Shown here: in pieces, positions 19,859 through 32,049 of the stretch
How positions within the stretch are numbered: the stretch's first letter is position 1
Layout: each line of letters starts with the position of its first letter
Assembly (NCBI RefSeq): GCF_047496725.1
Contig: NC_132975.1
Coordinates: forward strand, 1,536,001 to 1,600,000
Direction of reading: 5' to 3'
DNA: 64,000 bases
DNA from: Anoplolepis gracilipes
Lineage: Eukaryota; Arthropoda; Insecta; Hymenoptera; Formicidae
Program-made: the position numbers and the translations under genes
The notes under the pieces: generated by a model
The model's database searches: none
What the model saw: the letters and a program-made list of their open reading frames with translations, nothing else
What the model was told of the DNA's origin: nothing

Positions 19859-22741
19859 TTAATCTGCTATTCCGCAACTATATAGTATGCCTTCTTCTTC
19901 CTCGAACAAGTCCTGCTGTATTGTTCGTTCCATTTTAGAAGCTATACGAGCTTCTTTTGATCTCTCTAAGTTACGACGCTCTGCTCACAGTAGTTGCTTC
20001 TCATTATAAGAATTGGCGAATTCTTTACATTGTTGTGCGATCACGATGCCCATTGTTTCCATAATTTTTAATATGGGATAGCCTTCATTAAATATTACAG
20101 TAGCCAAATAAGCGGCAATTTCAATTGTCTGTGGGCCGCAGTGGAGATGTTTTGGTGCCAGACGCCAAATGGTTGCGTTGAAACTTTCATTACAATTTTG
20201 TGTGAACCCACCTAAACATCTCTCTAATAAATTATCTGTAGACAGATCTTCGTAAAGTCGCAACAGATCATCTTGGAACATCTTTGGAAAAACAGGCTGA
20301 TGCTCAAACTCATCAAGTTTTCCAGTTACTTTGGCGACTTGCCACTTACACCAGCTTTCAGCTCCCGGTGGACAATATTGATGTTGCGGATTTTCATCAG
20401 TCGAACACTTGTGATAATAAGTGGCCATTACGGCTTTTTTCATTTCACTCACGAATCCGGATGTCTTTTTATCGCCAATCCATAATATTTCGTTAATTTT
20501 TTAATGAGTGCATCTGTCAGTTTTCCCTTTCCTCCAAGTTTCGTCACTTTTTTAATATTTCTCAATCGAGTACCCATTCTCTTCTCCACGTGTCCGACAC
20601 ATTCACTTTTTTTTATTATTACATCTTTACCATAAGGTTGTAAATCCAGAAGTGCTTTAAAAGTCTTTGAGTCACCATCACCGATGTAATTGGTGTATTT
20701 CACATTGAACTCTTCTTCAGATCTCGAAAACATTTCTTTCATTGAGTCAACTTCCATTTTTCCTGCTGATCCAGAATGATTAACGGTACACGTTTCTTGA
20801 CGACTTTCAAACCACTCGTAATGTTCCGGAGTGCCCTCTTTGCTTTTCCAGTAAGTGGAAGATTGACAGTAGCTGCTTTTTACTAGGAGATTAATTACCT
20901 TTCCCGTGTTATATCCTATAAGCGTTGTTACACCAAATGAAGAGAAACCACGTTTTTTCCAAGTGTCGTCACTGGAAACAAATTCAGCAATGGCTTTTCC
21001 TTTTGAGAATTCAATTTCTTTTCTTCTTCTACGGTTTTGTGAGACAACATACGGAAGATCGCACTTGTCAAGGTATGAATGTTTTCACGACAGCATAATA
21101 AACATTATTGTTTAGACCTTATCCATATGACATATATCCATAAGACCACAAAACAAATTTATACCTTTTTTGCAAACTCTCAACAATCTCATAACAAATA
21201 TGATTCTTCGGTTAATTTCAAAGGCATTGTATATAAAAGGATTTGAATCAATTTTCCTAATACCACATGAGCACGTAACGGCGATTTTAAAACCTAATCC
21301 ACGATTTCCTGTTTCACTCAAACTTATATTTGTAACGAAGCGTCCCCCCCCCCCGTTACTAAAATTCCCGACAACACGACTGTCGGAAGTCCGCGGTCCG
21401 GTGAACACCGACCGAACCAAAGCGGAGGCGCCGTACGCCCTTTTTAATACACCAAGAACCGCGAGACTCCCGAAAGAGCAATCGCGACGCGCCCGAGACT
21501 AAGTCCCGCTCGGGTAACGACTGACAGAACCCGAGAACACTCGAGCGCGAGATGAGATCTCGAGACCCGCCGAGCAGGCAAGCTCCAGCGACCGAGAACG
21601 TAGACACCCGACCGAGACGCACGTGATGCGCAAACCAGATAACGACAGAAGTCTCAGAGGAAGGGGAACTCCCACAGTATAAAACCCGCACAACATCCAC
21701 GCTCGAGACCAGATCCCCGAATCCGGCTCTCCGAGACGGGCTTCGCCTCAGAAAACCTTCCCGATCCAACCGTATACGAAACGCCAGAACACGCTATCCG
21801 AGATCCACGATCCCCATTCTGGGCGACCGCGGTGGAGCGTACTCCGCCACCATCGAGAGTTCTCGATCGCCAAGGATTATCCTGACCCCAACGTGAGTCC
21901 ACTAGAGGAGAGTACTCCCCTCCCGCCGAGAGTTCTCGGTGACTCACCTACCAAAGTTTAAATCCTCTAGAATATCGAATCAACGGTCAAGGGATAGAGA
22001 GTGAGCTGCCTCTGACGAGAGTTCTCGTCATCCGATAAACCGACTCAACCTCCTGAACTCCCGCAAACGGCCCGCCGGATCTTGAGCGATTTCGGCACAC
22101 GAGGCAATAACCCGGTAACGACAAAAACCGACACGCGCGATAAAAACGAACAACAAAAAAAAAACCCGGCGGCGCTCGGATGACAAAAACCCGACCATCA
22201 TAAAAACCGCCACGCGCCGCGCCGCTAAAAATAGCACACACTATCGTACATATCCGCGCGTCGACACCCACGCGGCCTGTCGCGCGACATTCCCCACAGT
22301 TTTCATTATCACACAATCACACTGTATATAGCGTTCATATCATCTACCCGCCGGTGCACACACTCACGCACACACCCACATCTTTGTACATATACACCCA
22401 AGCATACAATAAACAACTCTACATTACAGCATAAACAAACTCTTGCAGTGTCTCTTCTTCCCCCTCGAACTACGAACCCTGACCCCGGCGAACTATCCGG
22501 CCAATCGACAGCTTAAAGAAGGGGGGCCGTTACATATTTTTTTACAGTCTTTACAAGTTAACATTTGTGAGAGAGCGTTAAAAACCATGAAAATTTCAAT
22601 AAATCGATAGCTATGAGTTTGGCTTATAATAAAATCTTCATCCATAGATTTTAATTTTCTTGCTGCAGAACTTGTGGCTTCGGTTTCCGTCTCAAAAGTA
22701 AATTGCTTTCCTGAATAGTATTTAGTTCCTTTGCGAGGCAT
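19859..22741 (-). pseudogene. Mutator-like transposase (PF20700-type), split by a solo LTR
   Basis: ATG at 22741 (MPRKGTKYYSGKQFTFETET). The N-terminal part runs to a CKDCKK zinc-binding segment at about 22540, where the solo LTR begins. Coding resumes at about 21330 (SETGNRGLGFKIAVTCSCG) and goes on through KKRGFSSFGVTTLIGYNTGK (about 20950). It then has NHSGSAGKMEVDSM, NYIGDGDSKTF (20680; the Asp residues fit a DDE/DDD catalytic site), KKSECVGHVEKRMGTRL, CLGGFTQNCNESFNA (20190) and an acidic C-terminus ending in TAA at 19859. Defects are one frameshift near 20450, a TGA at about 19987 and the LTR insertion. Without them the frame is otherwise well kept, suggesting fairly recent decay. Confidence 0.8.
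21331..22534 (+). mobile_element. Solo LTR of the Gypsy family at 52573-60930
   Basis: TGTAACGAAGCG at 21331 to GGCCGTTACA at 22534: a perfect TG...CA pair flanked by TATT on both sides (21327-21330 and 22535-22538), a 4-base target duplication. It is the reverse complement, with divergence, of the LTRs at 52573-53803 and 59372-60930. The shared G/C-rich blocks, the ttactatttt-free core and the tail ccccctcgaactacgaaccctg are all recognisable. Sense orientation is plus. It was left by LTR-LTR recombination inside the Mutator-like gene. Confidence 0.88.
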
Positions 22742-23119
22742 TTTTAAACACGTCTGTACAGGCCGAAACGTGAACTAATACTGAAGAAGGTCACTGCCTG
22801 CGCAAACTTGTTTTACACACACACGTACGCACACACTTATATATCTGAATAGAAAACTATATTTAAAAGATACTAGAGGGTTCCCAAGGACAACAATAGA
22901 TCGACTCTAAGAATTCTTTCGGTTTTATACCTACCGCTAACTGCTTGGCGCCGACCGTTTGCCGTTTCGAACTCTGATGCGTCTTACTAAATGTGCTGTA
23001 ACTTCGTTATTACATAAAAATTTAACTCGCGGAGGTCTTAACATAATAAAATATGCAGTTATTCTGCATACTGTCTCTAAACTTAATTTAGATTTACTAA
23101 ACCATGTATCAACTTTTGC

Positions 23120-23337
23120 ACTTATTTTAAAAATACATTGTTTCTTTACATATTTTTACGTTTGTTTTTCTCATAAAATACTTTACGGCAGCGAAATGAA
23201 AGATTACTTCTATTAATTATTAATTTGTTATTGCACTTTGGACACTGTATTTCATTACGTATTAAATTATTTTCAATTAAGAAATCAACTAATTTTTCTT
23301 TGTTGTGCGTCACTGTCAAAAACTCGTGCAGTTGCAT
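23120..23337 (-). pseudogene. Merlin/ISXO2-like transposase N-terminal fragment
   Basis: 64 codons from ATG 23337. LVDFLIENNLIRNEIQCPKC is followed by NNKLIINRSNLSFRCRK, a CPxC...C zinc-ribbon layout seen at the N-terminus of Merlin (IS1016-like, DDE_Tnp_IS1595 type) transposases. The catalytic domain is absent; downstream sequence is stop-ridden. It lies between the Mutator-like gene start and the candidate right terminus. Confidence 0.5.
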
Positions 23338-23752
23338 CGTAATACAATAATGATAATACAGTTGCTACAGTAATGTAATAAAAGATGAGCAACATATTAA
23401 ATGTTTTTAATTTACCAATTAAATAGCTATCATGTAACATTTTTCTAAATAATATTACACCAAATTTGTAATTTTGTGCACTTTTTCACATCACTGCGCA
23501 TGCTCGGGTAGTCTGTGCTGTCCCTGCACGTCTTGATATCACGGGAATTATAACCTCGCAACTGTCACTTTTTAACACGTAATAACTTTTTTTCTCTTGC
23601 AGAGCGACGATTTTTATTTGCGAATTCGTATTTTACACACAAAAATACGTAATATTGCTAAGTTTTAACAAAAACGTTGAGGGGGACCATTCTCCTTCAG
23701 AATTACCAAATTATCTTAAATATATATAGTTGTAACGCATACAAGAAGTTTT

Positions 23753-24510
<758 letters not shown>

Positions 24511-24574
24511 TGCATTTCTGACGCTAAAATTTGATTTTGGCAATCTAAGCGGCAAATATTTTGTATAAGGTCTT

Positions 24575-25080
24575 TTAGACTAGACTCTGCGAACATATAT
24601 TGACAGCAAAATTTCATAAGTGTATGTCGCTTATTAAATTATTGTTTTTGCTGTTCAGATCCCAATGACAGAAATGCAAAAGAAACGTGCAAGCATCTGT
24701 CTGACAGAAAAACAACGGCCGAACGTACTTAAATTTTTGCAAATATATTTGCAGCAGAATAACAAAAGCCTTTGTCAAATGCTTGCACGGTCCTTCCGCA
24801 TTTCTATCACTGGGATCTGTACGGCTAAAACAACAATTTAAGCGACATACACCGTCGAAATTTTGCTACCAATATGTTTGAAGAGTCTAGTACACTCAAC
24901 TGCTATTTTTCTGATGGACAGATGCTTGCATGTTCTTTTCGCGTTTCTGCCGATCGGCTCTGTACTCAAAACTCAGTATTTTAAGTGACAAGAACTTTTG
25001 TTACTCTGCTGCAAATGTACGTGAAGAATCTAACGCGCTTGTTATATTTCTGTCGGGCAGATACTTCGATATTGTTTTTA
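24575..25080. repeat. Array of alternating inverted ~130-150 bp modules
   Basis: 24575-24740 is an imperfect inverted match to 24745-24915. Shared words are tgtatgtcgctta, cagatccca, agaaatgc, gtgcaagcat and the loop tttgcaaatatatttgcagc. A further module at 24905-25080 repeats the second one directly (gagtctag/gaatctaa, gacagatgctt/ggcagatactt, ctctgctgcaaat). No coding potential. The family is not recognised. Confidence 0.6.
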
Positions 25081-26285
25081 TATTTCTGCTGCATGTCTAC
25101 TTTTAATAAATTATATAAAATTTCACAGTAGCTTCTTACAGCAGATTGCTGCAATAGTACAGTAAGTACTCGTTCAATAACAGATGTTCTGCAATTCTGT
25201 CGTAATTTTGGACAGTTTTCTCGTGCACTTTTTCAGGACGTATCTAAGCTATCAGATTGTGTTACCAGGAATAGTAACTGTTTTTAATTGTTATGTCAGT
25301 TTAATTTCTGATTCTGAACCTAACAGAAAATTTAGACTATTAAAATAATTGCAATCAGTAGGATAACTTATGGAAATCATCGTTCACTACGTATAATATG
25401 TAAAGCACAAAGTAGGAACTGAATTTCCATAAGTTATATCTCACGCGCGAGTTTTATAAATTAAATTTATTTCTATAATTTATTTTATTATTTATTTTAT
25501 TACGTTGAACCTCAGTTATTTGCTATACGAGAGATATAGCTGTGATATATCACATTATATAATATTATAGTATAATATTTATGAGAGAAAACTTATGCTT
25601 AACCGGTTACTCACTGGTAACACTTACGCATCTGTAATATTCATTTTTATTGCATTTATATAACATTAATATAACTGTGTTTACTGATATCATAAATATT
25701 GAAAGAGTTCATAAATATTGATTTACGTCATTATTCTGTGTAACTGGTTATAAGGTTGTAGATTCTACTCAATTTCTGTCACCAGTCTGTCAAATTCTGT
25801 TAATAAAATGTGGCAGATTACAAGTTTAATGCGGACACAGTTGATCAATTGTTAGCAAAATCTGAGTAAAACAATTTGCTTTTTGTGTAAAAAAGAAGCA
25901 TAGGGGCGAAGCCCCGTCCCCATAAAAAAATATGACAAAACTTGAAAGCGCAGAAACTACCAAGGCTGACAGTACAGCCAGATAACCATTTGCCTAGTCA
26001 AAAGCTATTTTCCTAAAATAACCTTTTGCCTACGACATATGCAAAATCATTTCAATATTGGAAGTATGTTGATATTTTAAGAGCATTTTTACTACTATTC
26101 GATATATACAATAAAAACGATTGGCCAATTTAAAATGGTTTCTCATTTAAAATTTATTATTGATAAAAATAATAGTTATTGCCAATACATTATTCACAAA
26201 TAGTTATTGTCTTGATATTTGGTATTAGATTTTTCGTCTCCTAATGATCTTAAGAAATCTGCCATTAGCAGGTGATGGTTTGGGA
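25081..26285. other. AT-rich non-coding stretch
   Basis: No gene seen. A loose inverted pair, aacttatggaaatcatc and ttccataagtt, occurs at about 25366 and 25425. The rest is AT-rich. Confidence 0.4.
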
Positions 26286-26291
26286 CATTCT

Positions 26292-26394
<103 letters not shown>

Positions 26395-27550
26395 TAATTA
26401 TATTTATGTATCTTGTATATATAAATGTAATATTTAAATTTATATTCTTACAATATTATAGATATTAAGAATTGTATACATTTACAAAGATATTTATGCT
26501 GCTATAGTATCACTTTGATTATTCATCTTCACATAATTCCGCATATGTGTAATTATTTTTAAAATAAAAATATGATTTAAAAATCCTTTAATATTCTGAA
26601 TACATGTTAAAAATTTTTACAAAATGTAATAGTAAAAAAATTAAAGAGATTTTGAAACTCTATAGATATAAGAAGACAAAATTTTAAAAAATTAAAATAT
26701 TTAAAAGAGTTTGGAAAATAAAAAAATCAAAGATGATTAAACTTAACGATCTTCAACAATCATCAATATTTTCTTTGAAATGTTATCCAACATAAAGATT
26801 TAAAAGATATGATACTTACATTAGTAGTCTGTATATTCATTATATTTTTTTAATACATTACTAATTTTAAAAGAATATTGTTCTTGTAATATTTGTATTT
26901 AAATATTTTTTTGCTATTTGTAACATATATAAAAAAATATTTTAAGTGAAACACTTGCTTAGTTTTAATCGTAAAAACTTAATTAAAACTTAATTAAAAA
27001 CTTGTTCAGTTTTAATCTTAAAAACTTAATTAAAATAAATAATAATTATCTCTAACAATTTGATCTAATGATTATATTAAATGTGTGGTACAAAAAAGAA
27101 ATGCTTTCAATGAAATATATGCAGAATAATTTTTAAATTGATGTATTGCTGCTTTTTTTAATAATCTTATGAGCTTTATATGTATAATTATAAGTTTTAT
27201 TTTAATAAACATCATAAATGTGGCAAATATTTATATTTAAGCTAAAATATACATATTAGAAAATACACATTTTAGTACACATACGTAAATCATTTATTAA
27301 TTTCATATTTGACTAAACAAAAAAAACGAAAGAGAACAACAATATTTATTTTCTATTTATATTTATGACGTTTATTTTACGTATCAATATTATTCTTATT
27401 TCTTATATTTTCCTTGTTTTTATAAATTTATATACAATTTTATTTTACATACAAATTTATAACTGGATTTATTATTATATTTTTAATGAATATGCAAATA
27501 CCGTAGCAAAATAATTTAATATTTTGAATAAATAAGGCTCTTAATATTTA

Positions 27551-27906
27551 CAAACAAGTAACTATCAACTTGGTGAATAAGAATCATATGTGGATGTTAA
27601 TGCGTAAATGTCTTTAGAAATTAATTCTTTCCGCGAAAATTGAAACGTGCACAGGGCACATATTTTACTTGGTGTATATTACCAAGAAATAGATTCTCAC
27701 TTTCTCGCCTACATCTCTTTAGGGGGGTAAAGAGGGGAGAATTATAGAATTCTCAAAAATGAGAATCTATTTCTTGGTAAAATACACCAAGTAAAATATG
27801 TGCCCTGTGCAAGTTTCAATTTTCGCGGAAAGAATTAATTTCTAAAGAAATTTACGCATTAACATTCGTATGGCTCTTATTCGCCAAGTTGATAGTTATT
27901 TGTTTG
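27551..27906. mobile_element. Palindromic MITE, family A (full copy)
   Basis: About 356 bases forming a near-perfect foldback. The left arm caaacaagtaactatcaact pairs with the right end ttgatagttatttgtttg. Long arms share tttccgcgaaaattgaaac and gcacatattttacttggtgt, closing in a short loop near 27715-27745. No coding capacity. A half copy lies at 29404-29525. Confidence 0.85.
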
Positions 27907-28012
27907 AAAATAATTTAATTAATAAAAACACTATTTTATATAGGTTTTTATATAAATTTTTATATAGGTATTTATATGCGCTATCATAAAAACATATATG
28001 ATATAATACATA

Positions 28013-28449
28013 TACAGGGTGTCCAGTAATAACCGCCTCACCGCTCATATACAGGTAGAGCAGGTCAAACTGAGTAGAAAAGTCTTCTACCATTTTTCGA
28101 TTTTCGAAATAATTATCGAGAAATTAATTACCAAAGATTGACAAATCTGGGCGAGTACAAGCGCGCGGCGAGAAGGCCCACTGCTACGCGGTTACTAGGC
28201 GCTCATTGAATGATGGGAGGAACGGTTTACGACTGAAAATGGATGCGTATGAGTAGCGTGCCTAGTAACCGCGTAGCGGTGAGACGGCCTTCTCGCCGCG
28301 CGCGTTTTACTCGCGTGGATTCGCCGATCTTTTTTAATTAATTTCTCGATAATTATTTCGAAAATCGAAAAATGGTAGAGGACTTTTCTACTCAGTTTGA
28401 CCTGCTCTACCTATATGAGCGGTGAGGCGGTATTACTGGACACCCTGTA
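28013..28449. mobile_element. Palindromic MITE with TACAGGGTGTCC ends
   Basis: Ends tacagggtgtccagtaa and ttactggacaccctgta. The long arms share gagcaggtcaaactgagta, ttcgaaataattatcgagaa and a GC-rich inner part (gcgcggcgagaaggcc). The terminal dozen bases are shared with the larger palindrome at 48796-49995. TA flanks both sides. Confidence 0.85.
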
Positions 28450-29403
28450 TAATATGAAATAATACATATGTATATATAGCTAGGACATAAAAGTTTATAA
28501 GAATTCATGATATGCCTTTTCCAAACAAATATAAAAATTTATTGAGACAATTCACACATGCATCTCTTTCGCATATGTCATTGCTTTTAATGCAAATAAA
28601 ATTTTATCTCATTATTATCAATATTATATTATCCTTTTTATTTTATTAATATCTAAAATAATATATCGTCGGCTATTCAGGTAAAATATGACATATTGTA
28701 AAACTTCTCGAACTTTCATGTCATATGATACTCAATTTTTTTATAATAATTTTAATGAAATTAGATAGATATCAGATAAAACACTGAGAATTATGCTTTG
28801 TTGTATATATTATATTAAATTTTTGTACAATAAAATTTATTTATCTGTTTCTTTTATTATATTAATTATATTAAAAATTAAAAAATTAACTATATTGGTA
28901 TAATCAAATAAAAATTACATTTTTATTAACATTGGTGTAAAAATTTATTTTATATGTAAAAAATTTTGATTAATATCATTATTATTCAAGATGTTTCAGA
29001 ATTCATAGGACAAATTTCAAGGGGTGGCAAGTTTCACCAAGAGAATCAATTTTTGTTAAAAACTCTGCGATGCGTTCTTAAGAGACTATCCAGACAAACT
29101 TGTATAAGTTTATACGCATATACATAAGGAATTTGATTGATTAGTACATGGAAATAAATAAGGAAATAATCGATTCATTTCTTTATATATATAATTAAGT
29201 ACCATAGAACTTATACTACTGGGCGTTGCATATGCTTACATATATGCCGAGCATAAGCAAATCTATTGAAGAAGGTATAGAGTGGATATATTTTATCTCT
29301 TTTACTGTAGCTTTCTCACTTTGAGTTGTCTTCATAAAAAAGAATTGCTTATACATATAGGAGGATAGCCATATTGTGATCCCTGCATAAAACGTCGGAA
29401 ATG
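28450..29403. other. AT-rich non-coding stretch
   Basis: No gene seen. The open frame at 29216-29449 on the minus strand partly overlaps MITE sequence and has no recognisable product. Confidence 0.4.
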
Positions 29404-29525
29404 TTGGTAAAATACACCAAGTAAAATATGTGTCCTGTGCACGTTTCAATTTTCGCGGAAAGAATTAATTTCTAAAGAAATTTACGCATTAACATTCGCG
29501 TATGGCTCTTATTCGCCAAGTTGAA
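29404..29525 (+). mobile_element. MITE family A, single arm
   Basis: Matches the right arm of the 27551-27906 palindrome (27775-27895) almost base for base, including gcggaaagaattaatttcta and tcttattcgccaagttga. The other arm is missing. Confidence 0.8.
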
Positions 29526-29959
29526 AAGAATTAAAAAATATTGACATTTGAATATCTTCTGAATTCTGTTTTTTGTATTCTTATTTTATCTCATTCAATA
29601 GAATTCTATCAAATATTAACTCTCGCATTCAAAAGAATTCACTTGACTCTTAAACATTCTTCGCATTCAATCGCAATAAGAGGCATTCAAATGAATGCGA
29701 ACTCTCGCATTAAAAAAAGATTCACTTCTTCTCTAATTGTTATCGGATTCAGAGGCATACAAGATTTCATGGTTCTATTCTCAATATTGCACTGAAAAGT
29801 ATTGGCCCACGATCCAATCCGAGATTTTTGCAAAGCAGAATTCACGGTAAAATCTCGTGAATGCGAAACACTATTTTTGAATAAGACATTTTATGCAGGG
29901 ACTACAGTATAGGTCTGCTGTCAATGTTTTCTGCTCTCTCTCGCTCTCTGTCGATCCTT
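29526..29959. other. Non-coding stretch with gaattc/gcattc words
   Basis: Words of the type cgcattcaa and gaattc recur irregularly between 29590 and 29870. No gene seen. Confidence 0.35.
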
Positions 29960-30286
29960 TTTAAGTGTCCCTTTTTAAGAGTCCCTCCAGTAGTAGAAGC
30001 CCTATGGTTGTAATCGGATATAGGATCGATCGGACACAGTCGCAGACTATATGTAGAATCATACGTGTCCGATCAAGAATGTATCGAATTAGAATTGTAT
30101 CCGATCGTGCCTTTGTCTGATGGGAGTGGTGCATTTGAATTACATAGTACAGTTGGATACGTTGCAAATGGACACGATACTGTAAGGAATTCCCTAGACT
30201 CCCTAGAAATAGGGAATTATCCATCCAACAGGTCAGTAAGACGGAACAGCAGCGCCGATGGTTTGACTGAGACCCACAGCACCGAC

Positions 30287-30300
30287 AAGTATAAAAAGAG
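30287..30300 (+). promoter_or_regulatory. TATA-box-like motif in probable LTR
   Basis: gtataaaaagaga lies about 500 bases upstream of the gag start, just left of a MITE insertion. Inference from position only. Confidence 0.35.
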
Positions 30301-30305
30301 AGTTA

Positions 30306-30450
30306 GGCCGGTATTCATAATCCGATCTTATATTTAAGATTGTCTTAAGCTCTCGTTCAACCAATAAAATGATACTATGCGGCTATTTAATTAGTTGAAC
30401 GGGATCTTAAGACAATCTTAAATATAAAATCGGACTATGAATACCGGCCC
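30306..30450. mobile_element. Palindromic MITE with GGCCGGTATTCAT ends
   Basis: Left end ggccggtattcataatccga and right end tcggactatgaataccggcc. The arms share tatttaagattgtcttaag and the loop contains aaccaataaaatgatac. About 145 bases, non-coding. It sits a few bases after the TATA-like motif of the Gypsy-like element. Target duplication unclear. Confidence 0.85.
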
Positions 30451-30797
30451 TAGATCGTTATTCGGGGACTCTTTGTCGAAATAGCAGATGAAGTGAAACT
30501 ACTAAATAGCGAAAGTCAGTCGAGTGTATTTTTAAAATATACGGTTGTCGATACTTTGAAATTGGTTCGGTTTATTCGTACCTTCACGATCCTGGTAAAT
30601 TTCTATGCCATCCTTTCATCCTTGATTGTCCATCTATTACACCGAAAAAACAGACGATCTTTTCAACGTCAGAAGTGGGATTCGGATTTGGCTCACGGTT
30701 TTCCTTAGTTCGGTTTGCGTTGTGTCGGCGGTTGACCGTTGAGAAACTTTGACTTTACTTCCTCGTTCAAATTTAACGGTCGCGGCGGATCTGTAGA

Positions 30798-31960
30798 ATG
30801 GAACAACATCGATTAAAGTTAGACGAGATGACAATGGAGCAGTTAAAGGAGGAGGCTATTCACTATCGTTTGCCTTTATTGAAAAATAGAACAAAATTAT
30901 TGGACTCAATTGTATCTCATCTGGAGAAACATGGGCCAGTAGATGACCTGCTTGAAGCGAATCAGGAGGCCACATCCGGGAGTGGTCGACAGGCCTCCCA
31001 GGATGAGGACGGCGATGTGCTAGTGACAGCACGAAGGCTTCTCACGGCAGTCACGGCGGACATGACGAGGCATCAGAAGTTGATGCAGCAGCAGTAGCAG
31101 CAGTTCCTAATGGAGCAACAACGGGAAGCGACCAGGCAACAGCATCAATTTCTCCAACAATTGGCGCAGCTGTTTGGTCCAAGAAGGAAGGAAATTTCGG
31201 CGGCGGTCCAAGGAGGTTCTTCAACGGCGGCGGTGAATCATGAACCGCAGACCATCCGGGCCGGTTCGTCGTCAGGCTCTTCTTCGGCGGTGTCGATTCA
31301 GTCGTCCGGTCGGGTGGAAGGTCTGCCAACAGGAAACGCGGTGAGCTGGTTAGCATCGCAGATTCCCGAATTTGGTGGATCAGAGGAGAAAAATATACTT
31401 ACTTGCGTGAGAAGAGTCGAGAAAGTAGCACTCATCCACGGGGCAACAGATGGAGTGACTTTGCTGGCGGCTTCTAGTTAATTGGTTAAGTCAGCACGGC
31501 GGTGGTATGAAGTGCAGTCGGGGACAGCCTTGGAATCCTGGATTGGCCTACGCCAGGAGCTGTAGATGTTCGAGCGTCGAATCCGCTTCTACAAGGCGAT
31601 GCAGAAAATGGAAGCAAGGAGGATCCCTGAAAAGGAAACATTTGATCAATCTCCTCGTAGACGGTATCGCGCAGAGCTCACTCCGTGCGGTAGCATTGTC
31701 GACCAAGTCGGAAACCCTAGAAGAATTTTTAGATGTTATGCGTCAAATAACTGAAGGTATTTCAGAAGAAGGAAAAAAGAAGCAGTCAACAGTGACCGGG
31801 ACACAGAGGTCCAAGGACACGGCGTGCAGGAACTGTGAGAAGAAGGGACATTTCCATAAGGAGTGCAGAGCGGAGATGACATGCTTTTACTGCAAGGAAA
31901 ATGGACATCGTCAATTTGATTGCCCTAGCCTCAAGCGGAAAGGAGCCAAGGCACCGGCTA
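30798..31960 (+). pseudogene. Gag protein of Gypsy-like element
   Basis: Start ATG 30798. The N-terminal MTMEQLKEEAIHYRLPLLKN resembles a SAP-like helix-turn-helix. A Gln-rich region contains an in-frame amber TAG at 31095. The same frame continues (FLQQLAQLFGPRRKEI; NAVSWLASQIPEFGGSEE) with stops at 31480 and 31563 into the capsid-like ARRWYEVQSGTALESWIGL. Near 31630 the frame shifts to one holding GIAQSSLRAVAL and two zinc knuckles, CRNCEKKGHFHKEC and CFYCKENGHRQFDC (both CX2CX4HX4C, 31830-31925). The knuckles bind RNA for packaging. Inactive in this copy. Confidence 0.75.
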
Positions 31961-32049
31961 CTCAACCCTCGACGGCCCTGGCGGCAGCGACCATCTCCGA
32001 GGAGCACACGACGTCGGGAACAGTAGCTGCGATACAGCAAGTACAACCT

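Larger units (their letters stand above)
19252..23694 (-). mobile_element. DNA transposon carrying a Mutator-like transposase (possible Kolobok-type)
   Basis: The body is the transposase gene 19859-22741. Candidate termini are GGAGGATTCC preceded by TTAA (19248-19251) and, inverted, GGAGAATGGT at 23694 flanked by TTCA. That would be a TTAA-type target site with one change. The terminal match is only about seven bases (GGAGRAT), so the boundaries are tentative. A solo LTR (21331-22534) and a Merlin-like zinc-ribbon fragment (about 23120-23337) lie within the interval. Confidence 0.5.

Noticed and set aside
23146..23337. Bacterial insertion sequence (IS1595-type) contamination
   Set aside because: The fragment is short, AT-rich like its surroundings and embedded in insect transposons; a eukaryotic Merlin remnant explains it better.
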